From assembly GCA_964019335.1 (NCBI GenBank), contig OZ025724.1, forward strand, positions 124,001 through 188,000: a stretch of DNA of 64,000 nt, read 5' to 3'. Every line of letters starts with the position of its first letter. The first letter of the stretch is position 1. This DNA is from Diplonema japonicum. Lineage: Eukaryota; Euglenozoa; Diplonemea; Diplonemida; Diplonemidae. Of the stretch, positions 9,415 through 18,994 are shown one piece after another. A program made the position numbers and the translations under genes. Under the pieces are notes generated by a model. The model was not told the DNA's origin, searched no databases, and saw only the letters and a program-made list of their open reading frames with translations.

Positions 9415-10045
9415 CTAGACACGTGTGTTGTGTTTCCTGCCTGGGGTTGTCCTGGCCCACACATCGTCTGGGATGCAGAGGATGTTGTGTTCGGAGTATG
9501 TCGCGCAGATGTGTTTGAAGCTCTGGAGCCTTAGCCGTACGTCGGTGTCTTTGACCATGTACCTTCCCTTCTTCCTGAGAGCGATGAACCAGTGGCCGCT
9601 GAGACTTCGTTTCAAGGGACCAACGATCAAGCAGGGGCTTTCTTTCATGCCCGCACGGAAGACCTCCAAGTTTGCACCAACGACCATGAGGCAAGCACGT
9701 GACAAGGTCGAGCGGGAAAAGTTGCCAAGAGGATCGGGCGCTTCATCAGTGCTGGAAGGGGAGATGAGTCGTGAGAAGCCGTGGTACATCTCCTGGATCT
9801 CCTGCATTGTAGAGAAGGGGATGCGGTCCACACCAGCATAGTCCGCCAACCAGTTTATGACGGCCCAGCCGCATTCCAGGCCCAGGCGACCTTCCCCGCT
9901 GTTGGTGTGCAGGTTGATGGGGGGCGAAAAAACCTGGTCCGTGACACCAGATGGTGAGACCACGGAGGCTGCTCGGGGTTGTGACGGTTCGACAAGACCT
10001 GAAGAGCTGTCCGAGGAACTGTCCGAGGGCTCGTCTGAGGGGCCC
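9415..10045 (-). CDS. Josephin-like cysteine protease domain of the retroelement
   Basis: This frame continues the Ser/Asp-rich linker of the RT protein after a one-base shift near 10042 and ends at a TAG (9415-9417). It holds a papain-like triad pattern resembling Josephin deubiquitinases. The Cys lies in GLECGWAVINWLADY. A middle segment NFSRSTLSRACLMVVGANLE resembles the Josephin helix region. The His and acidic residues lie in GHWFIALRKKGRYMVKDTD. In Josephins the same order (C in an N-terminal helix, HWF before a strand, then N/D) forms the active site. A role in polyprotein processing or ubiquitin removal is inference. Past the stop, another frame stays open to 9236 (ending LPSDLPPKK), so the natural C terminus is uncertain. 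Confidence 0.6.
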
Positions 10046-12650
10046 CCCGAGAAGGCGACGAGGAGACGACTGAGGAGTCAGCTGAGGAGTCGTCCGAGGA
10101 GTCGTCCGTGGGAAGCGCACGGGGTTTCTTGGGGCCTATGTACGTTTTTTCCGGCAACCAAGAATCTACCGGGGCTTTGGCGTCGTATCGGTGGAGGACT
10201 TGCGTGAAGAAGGCCAGCAGGTTGCTTTTCTCCATGGCGAAGCGTCGATCCACGCGTTCGATAAGGAAGGCGTTGTACGCTTTCCGCAGGCCGCCCTCGT
10301 CGTGACCGCGATCTAGGAGCAGGTAGATCACTGAAGCGATCTCCCGTTTGAGGTCCGCGATGTTGTTGGTCAGGGCGCAGGCACGGATGACCATGCCCTT
10401 GAAGATGCCTGGTCCCTGGGTGGTGGGCGCCGCGGTGTGCCCGTGGGTGAACCGCGTAGGCCGGAAGCGCCAGTTCTGCGCCTTATCGTTAATGCTAAGT
10501 CTAATATAGTTGTGCTTAGCTTGTTCGTGGCGCTCTATCCGGATGCGAATCCCGATAAAGGGGACGTCGCATGGGTCTGAAGAGGTCTTTACATAAGCCA
10601 TGCCATAAAGCTCCTCCGGGGGTGGCGCAGTGCTCCACAACAGGAAGTCGTCGATGTAGCGACACGCGTTGCAGTAGCGTTTCAAGGTCTCCCAGTCCTC
10701 TTCGGCGAGGAGCTTGTCGATGTATGCAGCCTCCACGGCGTAGCAGAACAGGTTCGCCAGGTCGGGGGAGGCGTTCCCACCCATGGGGATACCCTTTACT
10801 TGACGAACGGCGCGGCCACCCTGCACAACATAGGTGTTGTCAACAACGAGGTCCAGGAGCTTATGGATCCGTTCCGGGGTGTAGACATCGTCCTCGTCGG
10901 CATCTGTGAAGGAGCTCCCGTCCTTGCCACGGGTGAGGTTCTTGCCGGTGAAGTCGAACGCTTCTTGGACTGCTTTACGAACCCCCTCTTTCAGACGCTC
11001 TTGGTCGAGGTTGGTGTACATGTCCCGGAAGTCGTACGTGGCAGGGGACAGGCTTTTGTAAGCCGTGTACTGCTGCTTGATATCCGCAGCTACGTTCTCG
11101 GCCGAGTCGACGATCCAGTACCGCTTTAGTCGGATACCGTCGGGACCGTGGGTCTTGGACCTGCCCTCCAGATCCTTGTCCAGCAGCGCGCGTTGGACAG
11201 CCTTCAGGAGGGAAGACAGTTCTAGATGGAGGGCCGTGGTGGCAGCTGTGGGTTTCTTAGCTTTATTGCCCGTTGTATCGCCTGCTGCGACCAAGTTCTC
11301 CATAATTTCCTGCGTGCTGACCGCTGCTGGTTGGTCCACAGGGGGTGCATCAGTGGAGGAGACACCAGAGATCCACCTGACGCCCACTTTGTCTTCGTGT
11401 AGCTTCAGGGTACCGTACAGGTATGGCATGCGACGTGTGGAATCGAGGTTGAAGGTCTTGGCTTGATCAGCTATTTCGGAGAAGATCGAGTCCAAGGGCT
11501 TCGAGACCGGCTCGAAAGCTTGGCTATCAAGCTGTTGGTGCAGGATCCTGAGGTAGTGATCCTTGCAACAGACGCCAATGTCGTGGGTGCTTTTGTCTAT
11601 GGGGAGGAAAACGTAGACCTCCTGAAGTTTCCGGAGCTTTGTCTTGATGAACTCCGGGACTGAGGGGTCGAAGACCGGAGACTGAGTGTGGGGGTGGAGA
11701 AGGTTCTGTGCCTTGGCGAGGAGGACCTTCCGGAAGGAATCCTTTTTCACTGCAGGGGATCTCCGAAAGTTCTGAGTGATGAACCCGTTGATGTCCTCCT
11801 CGAGACTTTGGGAAGAGAGGAGGGCGTGTGTTGAGAGGCGGAACTTCATGCCTCTGTTCAGAACCTCCTTCACTTCGTCGTCATCGATGACCTCTGCTAG
11901 TCCGCAGGCGTGTCCCTCATGTGTGTGTGAGGTCTTGCGCTTCGAGCAAGGGCAGTTTGTTGTAGGCTCGGCCGCTTCTGGACGCGGGGTCCCGATGCTG
12001 AGCTTCGTCACATTGCACACTGTGGCCTTGAGGGTTTGACCAAGCTTGTTGCACATGTGTACTCTGCGAAGGAGGGCTGGCTTGGGGCATGCCGCAATTA
12101 CCTCCTTGTCCTCGAAGACCTTACGCCAGAGGATCATCTCCTTGGCCTTGTGGTCAAAACTCGTTTTGAACCACACGAAGCCTTCGTCTCGGCGGACCAC
12201 CTTTTTCAAGAGGGCAGGGCTGAGGCGGTTGGTGAGGCCTCGTTCGATAGCCGCGATCTTGGCGGTGAAGAAGTTCCCGACGAAGTAACGTCTCAGGAAG
12301 TTCAGGTACCTGAAGACGGTCTTGGGGGCCCAGGTAGTGAAGTCGTAGTTCAGCACATCGGGGTGTGCACACATCGCGGTGATCTTCATACACAGGGACT
12401 TGTAGTTGGACCCAGTAGCCTGGATCGACAGCTCCCCGTCGTCGTTCAGCCGTATCGAGGGAGCAGTAGATCTGGTGGGGGTGTTGTTGGGGTTCGAAGG
12501 GGACGTAGTAGTGTTGCTGCTGGGGTCCTGTTTGGCATTCGAGCGCCCCTGGTGTTGGTGTCGCTGCTGTTGCTGCTCGCGTACCGTCTTAGGTTTACGT
12601 CTCGTGTTGCGGCGGCGACGGGTCTGCGTCTTAGCAAACCTACCACGCAT
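9855..12650 (-). CDS. Penelope-like reverse transcriptase
   Basis: This is a 931-residue frame from the first ATG. The frame is open upstream to about 12765 and supplies the end of the GIY-YIG domain (RENQYINRL). RT hallmarks are an early fingers motif PYLYGTLKLHE, motif A FRDMYTNL, motif B KGIPMGGNASPDLANLF and the catalytic box RYIDDFLLW. PMGxNxxPxLAxLF with RYIDD is characteristic of Penelope-type RTs rather than LINE or LTR enzymes. A Cys/His cluster before the RT core (NCPCSKRKTSHTHEGHAC) may be the zinc finger seen in permuted Penelope elements. The C-terminal part is a Ser/Asp-rich linker (DDSSDDSSADSS). The last 60 or so residues are out of frame because of the shift near 10042. Confidence 0.85.
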   Translation of the reverse strand: MRGRFAKTQTRRRRNTRRKPKTVREQQQQRHQHQGRSNAKQDPSSNTTTSPSNPNNTPTRSTAPSIRLNDDGELSIQATGSNYKSLCMKITAMCAHPDVLNYDFTTWAPKTVFRYLNFLRRYFVGNFFTAKIAAIERGLTNRLSPALLKKVVRRDEGFVWFKTSFDHKAKEMILWRKVFEDKEVIAACPKPALLRRVHMCNKLGQTLKATVCNVTKLSIGTPRPEAAEPTTNCPCSKRKTSHTHEGHACGLAEVIDDDEVKEVLNRGMKFRLSTHALLSSQSLEEDINGFITQNFRRSPAVKKDSFRKVLLAKAQNLLHPHTQSPVFDPSVPEFIKTKLRKLQEVYVFLPIDKSTHDIGVCCKDHYLRILHQQLDSQAFEPVSKPLDSIFSEIADQAKTFNLDSTRRMPYLYGTLKLHEDKVGVRWISGVSSTDAPPVDQPAAVSTQEIMENLVAAGDTTGNKAKKPTAATTALHLELSSLLKAVQRALLDKDLEGRSKTHGPDGIRLKRYWIVDSAENVAADIKQQYTAYKSLSPATYDFRDMYTNLDQERLKEGVRKAVQEAFDFTGKNLTRGKDGSSFTDADEDDVYTPERIHKLLDLVVDNTYVVQGGRAVRQVKGIPMGGNASPDLANLFCYAVEAAYIDKLLAEEDWETLKRYCNACRYIDDFLLWSTAPPPEELYGMAYVKTSSDPCDVPFIGIRIRIERHEQAKHNYIRLSINDKAQNWRFRPTRFTHGHTAAPTTQGPGIFKGMVIRACALTNNIADLKREIASVIYLLLDRGHDEGGLRKAYNAFLIERVDRRFAMEKSNLLAFFTQVLHRYDAKAPVDSWLPEKTYIGPKKPRALPTDDSSDDSSADSSVVSSSPSRGAPQTSPRTVPRTALQVLSNRHNPEQPPWSHHLVSRTRFFRPPSTCTPTAGKVAWAWNAAGPS

Positions 12651-12763
12651 GTTAAGGGAGCAAGCCAGCCTATTGATGTACTGGTTCTCCCTGGGGATCG
12701 CAACACGACGGAAGGACTTGGCGTCGTCGAAGAACTTGGGGTTGATGGGAAAGCGAATAACGG

Positions 12764-13720
12764 GCCCCCGTTTTCCCTGAGGGCCTTGTGAAAGCGGGTG
12801 TCGTTGCTTTCAGCGTTCTCTCTGTGCGATCTGGCGCTGCTCCAGTGGCCCTGCATACGACGACGTAAGGTGTTAAACGTCTACCCTGCGTACACAGGTT
12901 CACCGTGTTTGTCGACAGCGAGGTAGATGATACCTGCTGCGTCCTGTTCGGGGGCCTTTCCTTGGCGCATGTTCTTTACGATGCGGCTGTACTTGGCCAT
13001 GAACTTGGCGGCTGCGTCCTGGCTGAGAGACTCCCAGAGGGCCCAGTCAATGCTGCCGTTGTTTCGTTTGCAGCTGACCGGGCTAGGCTTGGAGATGTCC
13101 CGCGACTTCTTGACTTGGTCCTTTGCCATTGTGCTAAGGAAGAAGTCCTTGCGGATCTCGTACCTGTTTTGATCTTTGCCCCAGCGGTTATCGTAGGCAG
13201 GTTGGTATCCGTGACGATAGGCGGGCTGGGGGCCAGACCGGTGGTTCGGCCGGTGGGCCGGTTGAGGAGTAGTAGGCGTTTTCCGTAAGGTCTTGACGGG
13301 ACGCGTCGGTGCTACACCTTCGGTGAAACAGGCACGGACTCCATGGTGGTGTAGGAGTGCCTGCGTGAAGAGTGCATAGGGAATATGTGTGTCCCTGGTG
13401 GCGATCTCCAGGTGGACTTTTAGCACGTTGCCGTTTTGTACGACATCACGTACGAAGAGGGCCTTTCGGACACCCGCACCATAGGCGTCACAGATGGTGC
13501 GGATGACTTCCTCTCTGGAGGGCGACCTGTTGATTGCACGGTAGTTGAAGGGGTGGGAGTTATATATGCGCGACTGACTATACTTCTTATAAGTGTTTGT
13601 TTTATTCGTTGTTGACGGAAAGGTATTGATCTTTAGGGGTGCATTTCCTGCGGCACGCCGCACCTGTGATGCGCGCGTGTCATAACGAGTTGGAAAGCGG
13701 CCATAGGCGGGTCTCTTCAT
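12764..13720 (-). CDS. Retroelement N-terminal protein with interrupted GIY-YIG endonuclease
   Basis: From ATG 13720 the frame encodes 279 residues with a folded-looking region (about 70-145, EEVIRTICDAYGAGVRKAL) and a basic His/Pro/Arg linker. It ends in GIIYLAVDKHGEPVYAG followed by TAG at 12881. Reading through in the same frame gives TFNTLRRRMQGHW and FHKALRENGG, exactly what follows VYAG in a GIY-YIG domain (GIY, YIG, Arg in LRRR, then the N-containing helix). A shift in the C run at 12765-12769 leads into FPINPKFF and RENQYINRL, supplying the catalytic Glu region and joining the RT frame. The stop falls where a Gln/Glu/Lys is usual, so a CAG to TAG change is likely. The domain is recognisable but broken. 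Confidence 0.8.
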
Positions 13721-14983
13721 CGCTATGAAAATGCTTGATGCTTTAGAAAAACGGAGGGTTTCTACAAAGGTGGATTGGTTACCTGACTCCTAGCAGCAGT
13801 TTTATTTAGGACAGCTTTTAGAATGACAGTCACAAGTTGGTCAAAGCACTAGACGGGTTAGAGGACCGGGGACAAGGAGGTCTAGACATGTCATAATGAG
13901 CTGATGGTGGGTATGAACTGCACCCGTTGCCGTAACGGGGTCCGACCGGAGTATTTCAACATGAGCCGAGTTGCCTACTGAGGGCTTTTTTTCCACCACT
14001 TTCCTGAGCGTGCAGGATGGTCCTGTGAGAAGGACGTAGCCTGCGCGGGCAGCAAAGCTAACGAAGGGTTCTCCTTGTCTAGGTAAGAACGGGGGGGAAA
14101 AGGAATAGTTGGGTGCATAGAATGGATATAGGGCACTATATATATGTGCAAATATACGTTCAGTCATATAGCGCGGCTCACCTCATCAAAAAAACGTGCA
14201 TGCCTTGCCTGTATGTTCACCCGTGCAGTCAGGACTATCACTGCACGGTCGAGAGCTCCCCAGGGCCAGTTTACGAAACCTATCATCGCCCAACTAACGC
14301 CGTGTCTCGCATGGACCCCCTCTTTGACGTACAAGGGGCTGAGCGGATTTCTCAGGATGTAGGATGTAGAGGTGGGGAGTCTCTAGTTGTGCGGTCAAAA
14401 GGCATTTTATCAAAAACGGGCTTTTTTCGGAAGAATGCCCTCGAAAACTTCGGCTTTCAACGACGAACGGGAGGAGATCAGTTTCGTATTTGGGTCTACA
14501 TAAATGCGACCCTGCAGAGTGACCTACGGTGAAGTAAGTCCTCATTGTTGGTCGCTGGGGTTGGTACAGCAAAGCTGTGAGAAGTCTTAAAAACTAATCT
14601 TAAGAGTTAAAAACCTGCAGAGCCTCTGGTTGCGTCTAAACGGCGCCCACAAGGTAGTGCAGTTAGAGGCAACTGAAATGGCTTTAAGTTAGGATGAAGA
14701 AGCGAAGAAATAGATAAAAAGGGGTGGGAAAGAATAAATACTGCATACGAAAACAGAGAGTCGAGTAAAAAAGGGAAAAGGTGACTGACATCCTCAAGAG
14801 GAGCCTCCCACGTACCAGGAATTAAGCAGAGGTTGCTTCCATGGCCCGTATCAGTCTATCGCCGGAAAGAATAATGAAAATAACGGAACGAAGTGAAGTA
14901 GGAAAAGAGAAAAGACGGCCTGGTCGCCAGGAAGTGCTGGTTCAGACGCGTCGGCGGACCCCACCCATAGGTTAGACACTTCC
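13721..14983. other. Upstream flank of the retroelement, no gene seen
   Basis: It contains short frames on both strands, including a minus frame 13841-14167, but none with recognisable domains or repeat partners. Part may be the retroelement 5' UTR. Confidence 0.4.
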
Positions 14984-15461
14984 TTACTTTTTTCGCTTGG
15001 GCCTCGGAGTGCTAGGGGGGGTTTTGCTTTTGGGACTTGGCTCAGATGACGACCTGGGGAGAAGGGTATGTGTTTGGAGACGCTGGTACCTTAGGCGTTT
15101 CTTCGGTGTGGCCGGGGCCTCCAGAGGGGGTAGATTGGGGTGGGTAAACCACTGGTTCGTGATAGTCGGCAAAGCAAGCTGGGCACAGATGCACGTTACA
15201 AACCTTGCAGATGAAGATAGTTTGCACCCGGACCCCCAAAACACGCATGTGGTGTGTGCATTGTCTTGCTGCATCCAGTTTTTTGGACCAGTGATCTTTG
15301 GTGAAGTCGCGCCTGGCATCTTCCCTGGGCCCCTCGGTCCCCATTTCAGAACGGGTGCTTGCTGGGCGGTTGTTTCCGGACTGGCGCATAACAGTCGAAA
15401 AGCTGTTGTCGCTCATCGCGAACCCGTTTTTGGGCCTGCCTGGGCCTACTTGCTTCTTCAC
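14984..15461 (-). pseudogene. piggyBac-type transposase C-terminal zinc-finger remnant
   Basis: Two overlapping minus frames (139 and 111 codons) together give a conserved tail. The segment RQCTHHMRVLG, then TIFICKVCNVHLCPACFADYH, matches the Cys/His-rich RING/ribbon-like domain that closes piggyBac transposases (RCxxC...TxxxCxxCxxxLCxxxCFxxYH). It is followed by a basic Pro/Ser/Lys tail ending PRPKRKK. The upstream catalytic DDE region is missing between here and 16733, so this is a fragment or the relic of a domesticated gene. A second, differently decayed piggyBac-like copy lies on the plus strand at 59358-60483. Confidence 0.6.
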
Positions 15462-15627
15462 TGGGGCAAGATGAGGTACATTCTGGCGATTTTCTTCGGA
15501 TTGTTACCACCATTGACTGGACTTTCCTCGGATTGTTTCCACCACAAACCCGATTCCCACATCTGTTGTACAAGGGTAACGCCAGTATAGAAGTTATCGA
15601 TGCCGGGGTACAAGGGGAACGCTACCG

Positions 15628-15957
15628 ATGCCGAGCCATCCACAGGTGGACACGAATAGTGGCATCGACAAGTCACGTGGGGTGCGCTTTCAGACTGAGC
15701 ACGACGTTCACTTCATGTCAAGCAAGACGCCATTGAAGGCACCGCAGGAGATATGGGAGAACGTTGTAAGAGCTTTCATTGTCGCGCTCGAGCTGCAGGA
15801 CAAGAAGCTCGAAGCAGAGCTCCGCCGCCGAGACATTCTGGTTGCCATGTTGTCCTTTTTTGGCATCATAAGCATTGGTGCTTCTGCAGTGATCACGTGG
15901 TACGCCAATCCTGTACGCGAGTCAGGGCTCCCAAACACCAGCACCCCCCTACAATGA
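15628..15957 (+). CDS. Possible small tail-anchored membrane protein
   Basis: A 109-codon plus-strand frame with an amphipathic charged helix (ALELQDKKLEAELRRRD) directly followed by a hydrophobic segment (LVAMLSFFGIISIGASAVIT), then a short tail. The composition is protein-like, but it opposes the strand of all other host genes and overlaps a minus frame. It may be chance or a transposon accessory frame. No family recognised. Confidence 0.25.
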   Translation: MPSHPQVDTNSGIDKSRGVRFQTEHDVHFMSSKTPLKAPQEIWENVVRAFIVALELQDKKLEAELRRRDILVAMLSFFGIISIGASAVITWYANPVRESGLPNTSTPLQ

Positions 15958-16586
15958 CCTCGATCCTTCACCAAATGGGAAGGTAATATGCCAAGTGCTG
16001 AGATACCTCACATCGGGGTCCACAGTGCTGTGTTTGATTGCTTTCACGCTTTTACAATGGTATTACAGCAAGGTCTTTACAGTAGATCGACAAGTTGAAC
16101 ACGACCCTGTGTCAGATCCTGCCCGGTGCACAGCCTCACCTGTCCTCTTTGCAGGCTGGAATACTCTGAAGCGATGCCTACCGTGTGACTTGATCATACT
16201 CTCATCAATGATCGATTCTCCGGGGGAATAGTGTTGCAGACAGGTAGGGGAGCAAGAATCTTATTTTTTGCAACCTGTCTGTCTCTTCACCCCTCCAAAA
16301 TGCAACGACCGCTGTAAGCGCAAAAGCAGTAACGTTTCATTACACTTGCCAAAAAAAGGTGTGGCGAGGGCACAAATGGTCGGCCAGTAATCTTTTATGC
16401 CAGCCTTGCGGATGATGTCCACAAGGCCAGAAACTGATAGATATCGTCTACAGTGAAGTCAAAGTCGGGGTTGTGGTACTTGCAAACGGTGCAAAGAGAT
16501 TTCACAAACCCCATTGAGATGAACAGCTTGGAAATCCTTGATGCACTCATGTGGGAAAAGGGTGATTTCTGCCCCCCTGTGCCCTG

Positions 16587-16733
16587 TCACTTCTTACGCG
16601 TAACCTGCGTAATATCGCTCTCACAGGGCATATTTTCACTCTTCTCGTCACTACTGGCGCTAGGTGAGGTCCCATCGTCAGTGAGAATGTCCCCTTGGGC
16701 ACTCCCGAACTCGTCTGAATCAGTACTGCTCAT
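16587..16733 (-). CDS. Short acidic peptide, possible N terminus of a decayed transposase
   Basis: A 48-codon minus frame begins MSSTDSDEFGSAQGDIL and is rich in Ser, Asp and Glu. piggyBac transposases often begin with such an acidic stretch, and a piggyBac-like C terminus lies downstream at 14984-15461 on the same strand. Linking the two is speculative. The rest of 15960-17010 shows no convincing gene. Confidence 0.25.
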   Translation of the reverse strand: MSSTDSDEFGSAQGDILTDDGTSPSASSDEKSENMPCESDITQVTRKK

Positions 16734-17011
16734 ATGAGCTTTCGTGCCACCAAAAACTGGTTTCGAGGGTGTTTTTGGAGGTTAATCTAGGGGCCAAAAG
16801 TGCTTTTCGATGGAAAAGAAATCGCGGAACTAGGTCATTCTGTGCAAGGGTAAGGGTCTATGGTACAATAAAATGCCTATACAAAAATCTTATTTTTTTG
16901 ATCGCTAGATATCTAGCGCTTCGTCCTTTAATGGTTAAAAAACTTTTTTTTTCACGTTTAACCACGTTTTTAAGGACCATGTGACCCCCCCTACCTCCCG
17001 CCGCGTGTCCC

Positions 17012-17579
17012 TTAGGTCGTGCCAAGGAAAAAACATGTCACAACAGTGTACGCATCCGCCGGATTCTCCCAGGACCTCGCGTAGAACCCAGACATCTCGC
17101 TTTGCGCCTCCTCCGCGATCTCTCGGCTCCGGCACAGCATCTCGAGCATGACCTCGTCACCGGAGTAGGCCTTCCGCCAAGCACCAAGGACGACAGTGCA
17201 CGCGAAGCACCACGTTCCGGAGACCCAACACCCGAAAAGCAAATTCCAGCAGTTCCAGCAGGGCATACATCTCCAGTCGAGCAATGGCCGCTCCTGCCAA
17301 GGCTCGCGGTATACGTCCCCACCTGACGTGTCTCCTCCCGTCGAGCATCAGCATGCAGCACCACCCCGTCAAGCTGGCATCCGTGAAGGCCTCGAGCCTT
17401 ACTGTAGGTCGTTCCATTCGTTCTGTCTCAACTCCTCGAAAGCAGCCCGCAACGCACGTTGCACCGACGCTGGTATCATTACGAGTGTAGTCCAAAAACC
17501 CGCTCGACTGACATCCACCTAAGGATGGACTTGAACCTGAAAAGAGGGAGGGCCAGCGCATGAGCTCGCCAAAGTACAA
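17012..17579 (-). pseudogene. RNase H domain remnant of a DIRS/YR-like retroelement
   Basis: One frame (17157-17579) carries RLEAFTDASLTGWCCML, then GRIPRALAGAAIARLEMYAL. The TDAS..GW and LE..A pattern is the start of the RNase H domain in tyrosine-recombinase retroelements. The continuation lies in another frame (17012-17284): VVLGAWRKAYSGDE, and ENPADAY close to the end, matching the AW-K and NPAD motifs. The break lies around 17193-17200. No reverse transcriptase or recombinase is visible nearby, so it is a deleted relic. The 30-60% longer GC-rich block from 17.0 to 18.75 kb probably belongs to the same element. Confidence 0.55.
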
Positions 17580-17866
17580 GACCGCAGAGCCTCCACCACC
17601 TCCGAAGCTGTAGGGGTCAACGACAATTTCGACTCAGGGATCGCTGAAGAAGTTGAAAAGGGGACCTCTCCGCCTGGCTGAAGTACGTCATATACAGCAG
17701 AACCGAACTCGGGCTGAGGCGCTTCTCGTCGCGTAGACGCTGCACCCACATCGCAAAGCACATCTCCTTTTGACAGGTGTGGCTGAATCCTCTGGAGCTG
17801 CTCGCGGAAGGCCTCCGATCTTCGCATCACTGAGAGAAAAGCCTGACCCTTGTAAGCGGTGGACAT
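17519..17866 (-). pseudogene. Unassigned frame between gag-like and RNase H remnants
   Basis: A 115-codon minus frame (MSTAYKGQAFLSVMRRSEAF...) with no recognised domain. Its position between two retroelement-like pieces on the same strand suggests it is part of the same decayed element. Confidence 0.3.
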
Positions 17867-18061
17867 CGTCTTTAGCGTGTTCTGCCGTAGCTCTGGAACT
17901 TCGCTCCCGTCGACAGAGTCCTTCTTACGGATGGTTCCGCCACGGAGAAGATCGCTCCATGGGGAATCAGAAAGCGTTATAGTTGGAAGAGAGGAAGGAG
18001 GAGAGGGATTTTTTGATTGGGGAAGGAGGGGTTTGGGTTTCGGGGAGAGTGAGGCCGCGGC

Positions 18062-18760
18062 TCACTTTTTTGGAGTCGAGAAACTTCCCAACCTAGTCCT
18101 CTTAGGGGTTCCACCTTGTCTGTTTCTCAACCTGTCTGCTTCCCTCTCCCTCTCCCGATCCTTCTTCAAGACCTCAAGCACGGCCTCCGTAGAGTTCATG
18201 TGCTTAAATGTAAGCCGTAGCTTTTTATCGGAGAAGTCCTCCCAGTGTGACCCGAAGAGATACCCCTCGTAAGCGCGAGCCTTCTGAATCCCGAGCCGGA
18301 AATTCTGGCCACACTCCGTGAGCACGCGCAGAGCTTCAAGCCGTAGCATGTAACTGTGCAGCGTCGGAAGTAGATCCTTAAACCATTTGCCTTCCTCGTC
18401 GCGAGCTACCCGTAGGTAGTGCCAGATCCTCATAGATTCGTGGCAACCCGCGTTGGCGTCACTCTCCGGCTTGTCCACGAAAGGACCGTAACGCAACGCG
18501 ATCGCGGACAGGATTGCGTCCACCCCCGAAGGGCAATCCAAGTAGGGGACCCACTCCACGACCCGCCGAAGATCCAGGTCAAACGGGACCTCCTTGCGCA
18601 GAGCCGTTAATTCGTGCTTCATGCTTCAGGGCCATCGCGTCGTTCCTCGCCACCATCAGCTGCACCAAGTCTACCTCAGCGACCCCGCCAGTGTCCGTCA
18701 TTTCCGCGCTCCTCGTCCTCCCCTTCCGCATGATCTGCCCCCTCGTCGGTGACAACTAAG
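18062..18760 (-). pseudogene. Gag-like protein frame of a decayed retroelement
   Basis: The main frame of 186 codons (18062-18622) has an alpha-helical middle (HESMRIWHYLRVARDEEGKW, LRLEALRVLTECGQNF) and a basic, charged tail (DREREREADRLRNRQ). An acidic N-terminal part (MTDTGGVAEVDLVQLMVARN) precedes it in a neighbouring frame, so one shift near 18610 splits the protein. The layout (acidic start, helical core, basic tail) resembles gag-like proteins of YR retroelements, and an RNase H remnant follows on the same strand. No motif proves it. Confidence 0.4.
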
Positions 18761-18884
18761 TCAGCCCCATTGTCAACTTCCCAGCAACACGGAGGGCAAA
18801 CCCAAAGCTCCTCTGAACTCGTAGGGCCTTCGTTTTCATTTTGCCCGTTTTCATTTTTGCCCCTTTTCTTTTTCTTTTTTCTTT

Positions 18885-18928
18885 TGCGTGAACAAGAAAA
18901 ACAAACTGATAATGAATTGTTATATTGC

Positions 18929-18979
<51 letters not shown>
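18885..18979. repeat. Short dispersed repeat plus 49-bp poly(A) tract
   Basis: The 18885-18930 segment (GAACAAGAAAAACAAACTGA then TAATGAATTGTTATATTGCC) recurs inverted at about 34057-34100. It is followed by about 49 uninterrupted A bases. An element 3' end with a long A tail is possible. Confidence 0.6.
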
Positions 18980-18981
<2 letters not shown>

Positions 18982-18994
18982 TGGCGGTAGAATG

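Larger units (their letters stand above)
9236..13720 (-). mobile_element. Penelope-like retroelement: GIY-YIG, RT and Josephin-like protease
   Basis: Three consecutive minus-strand frames read as one interrupted polyprotein: an N-terminal region ending in a GIY-YIG nuclease, a reverse transcriptase, and a C-terminal cysteine-protease-like domain. The order with GIY-YIG before RT matches the permuted Penelope-like clades described from protists, algae and invertebrates (Naiad/Chlamys types). Canonical Penelope elements carry GIY-YIG after RT. The breaks between frames are one in-frame TAG (12881-12883), a shift at a C run (about 12765-12769) and a shift at 10039-10049. The 5' end beyond 13720 and the 3' end near 9236 are not sharply defined; no long terminal repeats were found. 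Confidence 0.8.

Noticed and set aside
12036-12791. Plus-strand frame of 251 codons
   Set aside because: Antisense to the RT frame of the Penelope-like element and without motifs.
12881-12883. UAG reassigned to an amino acid
   Set aside because: TAG, TAA and TGA all end intact genes here (for example 61603, 26515, 56140), so a nuclear code change is not supported; mutation or local recoding is simpler.
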